This document shows positions 58,844 through 64,000 of a DNA stretch of 64,000 bases, piece after piece. Location: the NCBI GenBank assembly GCA_025890175.1, contig JANPYM010000012.1, positions 399,785-463,784 of the forward strand, read 5' to 3'. Both the position numbers and the translations under genes were made by a program. The DNA comes from Ciborinia camelliae (lineage: Eukaryota > Ascomycota > Leotiomycetes > Helotiales > Sclerotiniaceae). The notes beneath the pieces are model-generated. The model worked only from the letters and a program-made list of their open reading frames with translations. It did no database searches and was not told the DNA's origin. The number at the start of each line of letters is the position of its first letter. Within the stretch, counting starts at the first letter, position 1.

Positions 58844-59233
58844 ACTTTTTGTGAGAGGGGAGTCTAGACACTACCTTGAACTTGATGAACTTTTCATTTG
58901 AAATGGTAAAACTACTTCGTAAGGTTCCGTACATGATAAGGATTCCTCATACAAAATTTCAGCATGCCCAGATGCTTTTATAGTCCGCTGTTCAAAAATT
59001 ACGTGCTGAAGAAGGAAGTACGAAGAAAATACACTTTTCGCGTCGAGATTCCGTCAACTGCCGCTAGCTGACGCTTAACCGAACGAGTAACAACCCATCG
59101 ACATCTGATTACAAGAAGTGATAAGAAGACAATATTTTGAGCAGTTGCAATCACTTGCGGAGGCTCATTCAAGGTATGCCATATATGTCATTTCAATCAT
59201 ATACTTGTCAACTTGCTAACGAATAACTGGCAG
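58844..59233. promoter_or_regulatory. divergent upstream region of SWR1 and NDUFB8-type gene
   Basis: 390 bp between divergent starts. The part 59173-59233 fits a 5' UTR intron of the right-hand gene: AAG|GTATGCC at the start, a TGCTAAC branch site near 59213, and CAG directly before the ATG. Confidence 0.6.
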
Positions 59234-59899
59234 ATGTTCTCCAGACGAATTGCAGCAGCGCGACCACTACGAACTTCCCTCATCCCACGTCAAACAAGCC
59301 TCATCCCACAACGATGTGCCAGTCAAGCAGCTGCTCCCAGCGGACCAGCTTATCCACAATTGGTCAGTCTGCTTGATCGCAGTTATCTGTTTCGGGAAGA
59401 AGCATATACTGACAAAGCAGGATGAAGACCGACATTGAAGACCCCGGCATGGTCAGTATATCCCGACTTCGATTTCAAAGATAGATACTAATACAGTATG
59501 AAGAACGGAGGATATATCAACCCACCCAGAGTCAAGCGTCAATTTCGTGACCCTCATGCCGATTGGTGGGACAAGCAAGAGCGAAGAAACTATGGAGAGC
59601 CCGTTCACGAGGACAATGATATTTTGGGCATGTTCTCACCAGAAGAATACACACATCAAAAGCCAGGAACGGCTGCGCTTCAATTGGGTGTCTTCGTTTT
59701 ATCTGTATTTGGGCTATGTGCGGTTGTGGGCATGATGTACCCAGATAAGCAATCGGTTCCAAGAGAGTTTGAGGGTGGACTTGAGAGGGAATTGGGTGGT
59801 CCAACTGCAGTCAGGGTAAGCTACGATGTACATGAATCCTTCAAGTCGTTTTATACTAACCCGAAGAAATAGGCTAGAGCTGCTGGAGATCCATTGTAA
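59234..59899 (+). CDS. mitochondrial complex I subunit NDUFB8/ASHI-type
   Basis: Exon 1 (59234-59362) encodes MFSRRIAAARPLRTSLIPRQ and a Ser/Ala-rich presequence to PAYPQL. Exon 3 (59504-59815) starts NGGYINPPRVKRQFRDP, then DWWDKQERRNYGEPVHEDND and one membrane segment near LQLGVFVLSVFGLCAVVGMMY. Exon 4 (59873-59899) ends ARAAGDPL. Family resemblance demands KTDIEDPGM (59422-59451) just before NGGY, using acceptor ATGAAG. That middle exon is out of frame by one with exon 1 for every GT donor that leaves a normal-sized intron. A canonical alternative uses an 11-nt exon (59441-59451) and acceptor at 59497 but loses DPGM. So the exon 1-3 junction is uncertain; the family call is firm. Confidence 0.8.
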
Positions 59900-60560
59900 A
59901 TGGAGGCGAATTTGTACATATGAATATCAATTTGAGCAAGTTTCGAGGGACATTCATTGTGATGCACCGGCATGATAGTAAACCTTCATTAACGACGGCC
60001 TGCCCTTTTCTATAGCACTACAGACAGTTGGCAAATAGTGCCTTCCCTAAACCTTCTGAGAGTGATTTAGTAAAATTACCTCTCAGATAAAGTCATTGAT
60101 GTTGAATCAGAACATGGCAACGTTTACACACGCGGGTAGTGATCATCGATCCTGGGCCATTATCACTCAACCATTTGTACTGATGGATTGTTTTCAGATA
60201 TTCTTGTGGGGTATTAATATCTAGATTGGGTTTGAATAATGGAGTGCCAATGTTTATATTTATCTTGGACACTGGACTCCAAATATCTGTATTTCTTGTG
60301 AACAATTGAGCATCAACGACTGTACCCAGGTCGTTCCTTCCCAACTTAAAGCCTCATTCTTTCCCAAATCACCAGTTCTCTAGCCAAATTCTTAACTGGG
60401 TATAGCTCACATGTTTTCTACCTGGGTATCCTTAGATCTACGGTCTTATCTCTTCTGCCTTTCCTTTTCGTTCAATAATTGCTTCAGCAACTTGCTTGTT
60501 TTTCTGTCAGAACTTATCAACTCATAGTCCCTAATTCTACATAATTGCAAGTCCTTTAAA
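59900..60560. other. intergenic, upstream of 515-aa gene
   Basis: 661 bp between two plus-strand genes. I see no gene in it; a minus-strand open frame at 60093-60344 has no coding character. Confidence 0.45.
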
Positions 60561-62366
60561 ATGCGTTATCAGAATTGGGACGTTCTTATGTTCCCGAATG
60601 AACTATGCAAGATTCCATTGCAAGAGTTCAAAACTTCCTGTCAAGTTGTTCAAGATCCTGGTTTGTACCTGCGTTTATTTCGATGCAAGCATAGTCCACA
60701 CTGATGCGATTATAGAAGTTCATCATTCGCAGAGCACTGCCCTATTACTTCCCACGGTCACTTGTTTCGTCCCCAGTTTGGCTGCTGGAGAACCTTTTCG
60801 TATTTCTATTCATTCTTGGCAGAATCCCGAAGCCAGCCGTTATATACATCAGATTAGTAGCAGACATGCCGAACATGTCATGTTTGAAGCTCGTGTATTT
60901 GTCGACGGGCGAATTGCTGGGTAGGTTCCAATCATTCGTCTCGAGAAAGTGACGGTATTAACGAGTTCTAGTACTAAACTCTTTCATCGAAATGGTCCAT
61001 GGCCAACAGTTCTCGAAACTAGCATCGGTAAATATAGAACCTCTCTTTTGGCTTGTGCTAAATCCGAGCATGAATATATTCTGGAATGGCCGAGAGTCAA
61101 ACATGATCTGACAACTCATAGAACTCGATAAACAGGGAGATTTCAAAAAACTGGAGTTTCCTGCCTTTCATCGAGAACTTCTATCGCAAAGTTATTGGAA
61201 CCCCGGAGACGACCTTGGCCGTGTAAAAGTAGTGGTCTCGGAAGGTTTCCCAATAGATAACATTTCTATGCCCTTTGAACGTGTCAAGAACTTGGTGGCT
61301 TTCTCGTTTCAACATGCCCCATTGGGTATGTCGATTTACTAGCTGATAGATTACATCGGGTTTATCGCGCTAACAACTCTTAGATGTGCTCGAAGCGTCC
61401 TCGATTGCATGGCCAAATGCGACTATGTGGCGACAGATCTCTCTTGTCGCTCCTTTATATAACCAACATGCTTCGCCAAAACGGGTAGAAGAGGATCGTG
61501 AAGCTCATGCCCACTCTCCACGAAAGCCGCAGACAGTTGGTTTTTTGTCCTCCCACACGAACTCTATGCCACCACCACCACCGCCGCAGCCGTTCTCGCG
61601 GCCTCCAAACTTCGATCCGTTCACTTCTGAACCACCACGTTCCACCTTCACAAGCTGGCGTCGTCAAGAGATCTCGACAGATACTTCTATGCCAGATCTT
61701 TCAAGCAATTCTAGTCTACAGGCAGGAAGTGTTCGAAATGTATCAGATCCTATGATAATTGAGAAGGCATCCCGCAATAATGATATGCAAAGTTCGGGCG
61801 CCTTTGAATCTCTATGCGAGGCACTGATGCCGCCTGCCCCTGATAATACTCCACAAAACGGATCTGAAGTCACATTGGCGAACACAATTGCACTTCGACA
61901 ACCATCTATGCAAAGGGTACTTAGCAGACATGGCCTCGTTGACCGTGTACCAACGCCACGTGCACCAGGGGCATCGGATACACCCGAAGGACTATTAGCT
62001 CAAATTGATTCTGCTCGTTTTCTTCACTCCAGAACATTAAGCTCTTCTTCGTCAAGTTGTGCCAAGAGCAATAAAGAAAACGACAACCGAAATCTAGCAA
62101 CTCAATCGGAACTTATGGGATCTGGGAACCAACAACCTGCAAGTGATGGCTCTACTAGGAGATCTTCTCTTTTCACGTCGACTAATGTAATGGGCACGAA
62201 GAGACAGAGAAATGTTACACCTGCATCTTCAAAAGCCATTGATGATGAGGACGAACCAAGATCATCACCTTCGTTGAGGAAGGTCTCGAGACAATCAAAT
62301 GCTAGTGGGAACGGGAAAGGAAAGGATGAGGAGAGGAGAGTTCCGAGTGGGCTTGAAAATGTATGA
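60561..62366 (+). CDS. unknown conserved-looking fungal protein, 515 aa
   Basis: Model: join(60561..60660, 60716..60920, 60972..61027, 61122..61325, 61384..62366), 515 residues; four GT..AG introns all keep frame. I do not recognise a named family. The first 210 residues are globular-looking: VPSLAAGEPFRISIHSWQNP, FEARVFVDGRIAGTKLFHRN, GPWPTVLETSIELDKQGDF and PFERVKNLVAFSFQHAPLDV, suggesting a beta-rich fold. The rest is Ser/Pro-rich and probably disordered, with a Pro run near 285 and KRQR/RKVSRQ basic patches near the C-terminus that could be nuclear signals. No signal peptide or membrane segment. Function not assigned. Confidence 0.85.
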
Positions 62367-64000
62367 AGGGAGAATTGGTGAATCATAATATGAAAGACGA
62401 GTTGTAGCTCAAAGTTTAAGCCTTCAACATTTCGGAAGGATCATGAGAGAGAGGGGGGTAGATTAGGTGTTGCTCATCATTCATTTGTTTTTGTTTTTAT
62501 CGGTCAGGTATGGGGTTTCGATGTTATAAGGTCTTTGATCATACAGTTATTGCTATTCTTGTTCCATGGTTATTCTTGTTGTTTGTTATCGTTCTTTTTA
62601 TCGTTGTTTCGAGGACTCGTTTTTTTCTCATCGAGTTGATTCGTTTAGTTGGGGAAAGAGCGAAATTGTAGTATACCCAGATATTAATGATTGATGATTA
62701 ACCGTTTAATATTATGATGCATTATTTGGTGTTATGAAATAGGATTTCTTTTAGTATGAGTGGTAGGCCTTCTTTGAGTATATAAACTCTATAACAGCAA
62801 ACAGGGTAACAGAAAATGATACTGATGTGTTATTATTGCCCTTTCATGAATTCGAAAGGATATTTGTTAATTTATTCTCATTCTTATTCTTCGATAAGTT
62901 GTAATCAATTTCCCAATTCCAATTAGAATATTAGGGCTTGGAATATGGATATGGATAGGGATTTGGGTATGATGTAATTCGGTTTCTGGATGGCCTTTTC
63001 TTCTTCTGCTTTTCTTCTCCTCCTCGCTTAGGGAGAGGGAGAGGGTTGGTTTGGCATGTTTGTTTGAGGGAATATAGATAGGGACAAGCATGGGGATATA
63101 GATATAGATATAGGTGGAGATTTGTGGTAAAATTATGATGAAATCGTTTTGGTATGAGATGGTTTGGTATGAAATGGTATGATGTATATACAGGTGATAT
63201 GGTATGAGGTGTGTATCTAGGTATCTAGGTATCTCGGTATCTGAATGCCGGTATCTGGTTGTGGTATGGTGTGCTGTAGTGTGGTGTGGTGTAATGTAAT
63301 GTAATGTAGGATGGTATGTTATGAAAGTAATCTTGAGAGTTGGGATGGATTGGGATAGGTAGGTTGGGATAGGTTGGAACTTAATTGGATTAGATGGATG
63401 TATTTTTTGGAGGGAGGGGGAGATAGATGGATAGATGGATGGATGTATGGGTGGGTAGATGGGTGGTTATGGGAATAGACGGGAAAGGGAAGGAGAGGAA
63501 GGGTACATTCGATTCATAAATCGTATACCTACCTCCCTCCCCCTACCTAAGCAGTAAACCCCCTTCTTTCCCTTTCCCCCTCGTCCTCTTGCTCTACATT
63601 GTTATACATCACCTACTAGCCACTAGCCGCTAGCAACTAGCGGATGGAGATGGTGACGGTGACGGTGACGGCGATGGCGATGGAGATGGTGATGGTGATG
63701 GCGATGGTGATGGTGATGGAGATGGTGATGGCGATGGTATGTTTCTATACACCCATCCATCCATTCATTCATTCGTCCATCCATTCATTCATTCGTCCAT
63801 CCATCCATTCATCATACATCATACATCCATTCATACAAACAAACAAACAAACAAACATATGTCCACAAACACCCATCTATCCTATCTGATACAGTATATC
63901 ATATCATATCCTCAAGACAAGTAAAGCCAAGCCAAGTCAAGTCAAGTCAAGCCAAGCCAAGCTAAGTCAAGTTAATATAATAACCATGTTAGATTAGATA
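62367..64000. other. 1.6-kb gene-free, repeat-rich window end
   Basis: No supportable gene. The first 400 bp should be the 3' UTR of the 515-aa gene. After about 63100 the sequence turns into runs of GGTATGA/GGTATCT, TGTGGTGTGG, GATGGATGG and finally the blocks listed separately. Confidence 0.6.
63644..63970. repeat. compound microsatellite block
   Basis: In order: GATGGN hexamers and trimers (63644-63738), CATCCATTC/CATTCATTCGT tetramers (about 63750-63832), AAAC tetramers (about 63836-63857) and AAGCC/AAGTC pentamers (about 63918-63970). The 81-residue Met/Val-rich open frame here is a by-product of the repeat. Confidence 0.85.

Noticed and set aside
63644..63889. 81-aa Met/Val-rich open frame
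   Set aside because: Pure product of GATGGN and CATTC microsatellites.

Overview
The window looks like nuclear DNA of a filamentous ascomycete. Genes are split by many short introns (about 45-80 nt) with GT..AG ends and CTRAY-type branch points. Intergenic DNA is AT-rich and full of microsatellites. The proteins are typical of Pezizomycotina: a Zn2Cys6 regulator, a TauD-like dioxygenase, an MmgE/PrpD protein and a CAAX-ended Ydj1. Leotiomycetes, perhaps Sclerotiniaceae, is my guess from overall flavour and is not proven here. Exon boundaries were worked out by hand from splice consensus and reading-frame continuity.

Layout: 1-1676 is repeat-rich and gene-free. 1677-17552 holds a Snt2-like BAH/PHD chromatin protein (+), a Ycp4/Pst2 flavodoxin-like protein (-), mitochondrial MutS homologue MSH1 (+), ribosomal stalk protein P0 (-), the TRM82 WD40 subunit (+) and a tRNA-like cloverleaf element. 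17553-32300 holds an unknown 802-aa protein (-), uroporphyrinogen decarboxylase (+) tail-to-tail with cytosine deaminase FCY1 (-), the Ydj1-type Hsp40 (+), nucleoporin NUP159 (-) and proteasome subunit beta2 (+). 32769-42493 holds a Zn2Cys6 factor (+), a TauD-like dioxygenase (+), a small Cys/His-rich protein ending in CVIM (-), SDH assembly factor 3 (-), MTQ2 (+), SmD1 (-) and PKR1 (-). 43701-52183 is more accessory: an MFS sugar transporter (-) divergent from an MmgE/PrpD protein (+), a small coiled-coil ORF (+), a Nudix hydrolase (-) and a wax-synthase-like membrane acyltransferase (-). 53950-62366 holds the SWR1 ATPase (-), a complex I NDUFB8-type subunit (+) and an unknown 515-aa protein (+). 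62367-64000 is microsatellite-rich.

Most genes are housekeeping, and many neighbours are divergent pairs sharing 0.4-1.2 kb of upstream DNA (YCP4/MSH1, P0/TRM82, FCY1/YDJ1, NUP159/PUP1, SDHAF3/MTQ2, SWR1/NDUFB8). I see no secondary-metabolite cluster, intact transposon or CRISPR array. The only pairing that suggests a metabolic unit is the sugar transporter with the MmgE/PrpD protein.

The less ordinary material lies in gene structure and in one RNA-like element. Two CAAX-box C-termini become visible only after splicing (YCP4 long form, CTIQ; a small unknown protein, CVIM), besides the known Ydj1 CASQ. A three-hairpin cloverleaf with a cUUCGg tetraloop lies between TRM82 and the 802-aa gene. 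There are a GC-AG intron, 21-nt and 19-nt micro-exons, stop-free introns and a possible 1-nt frame conflict in the complex I gene.
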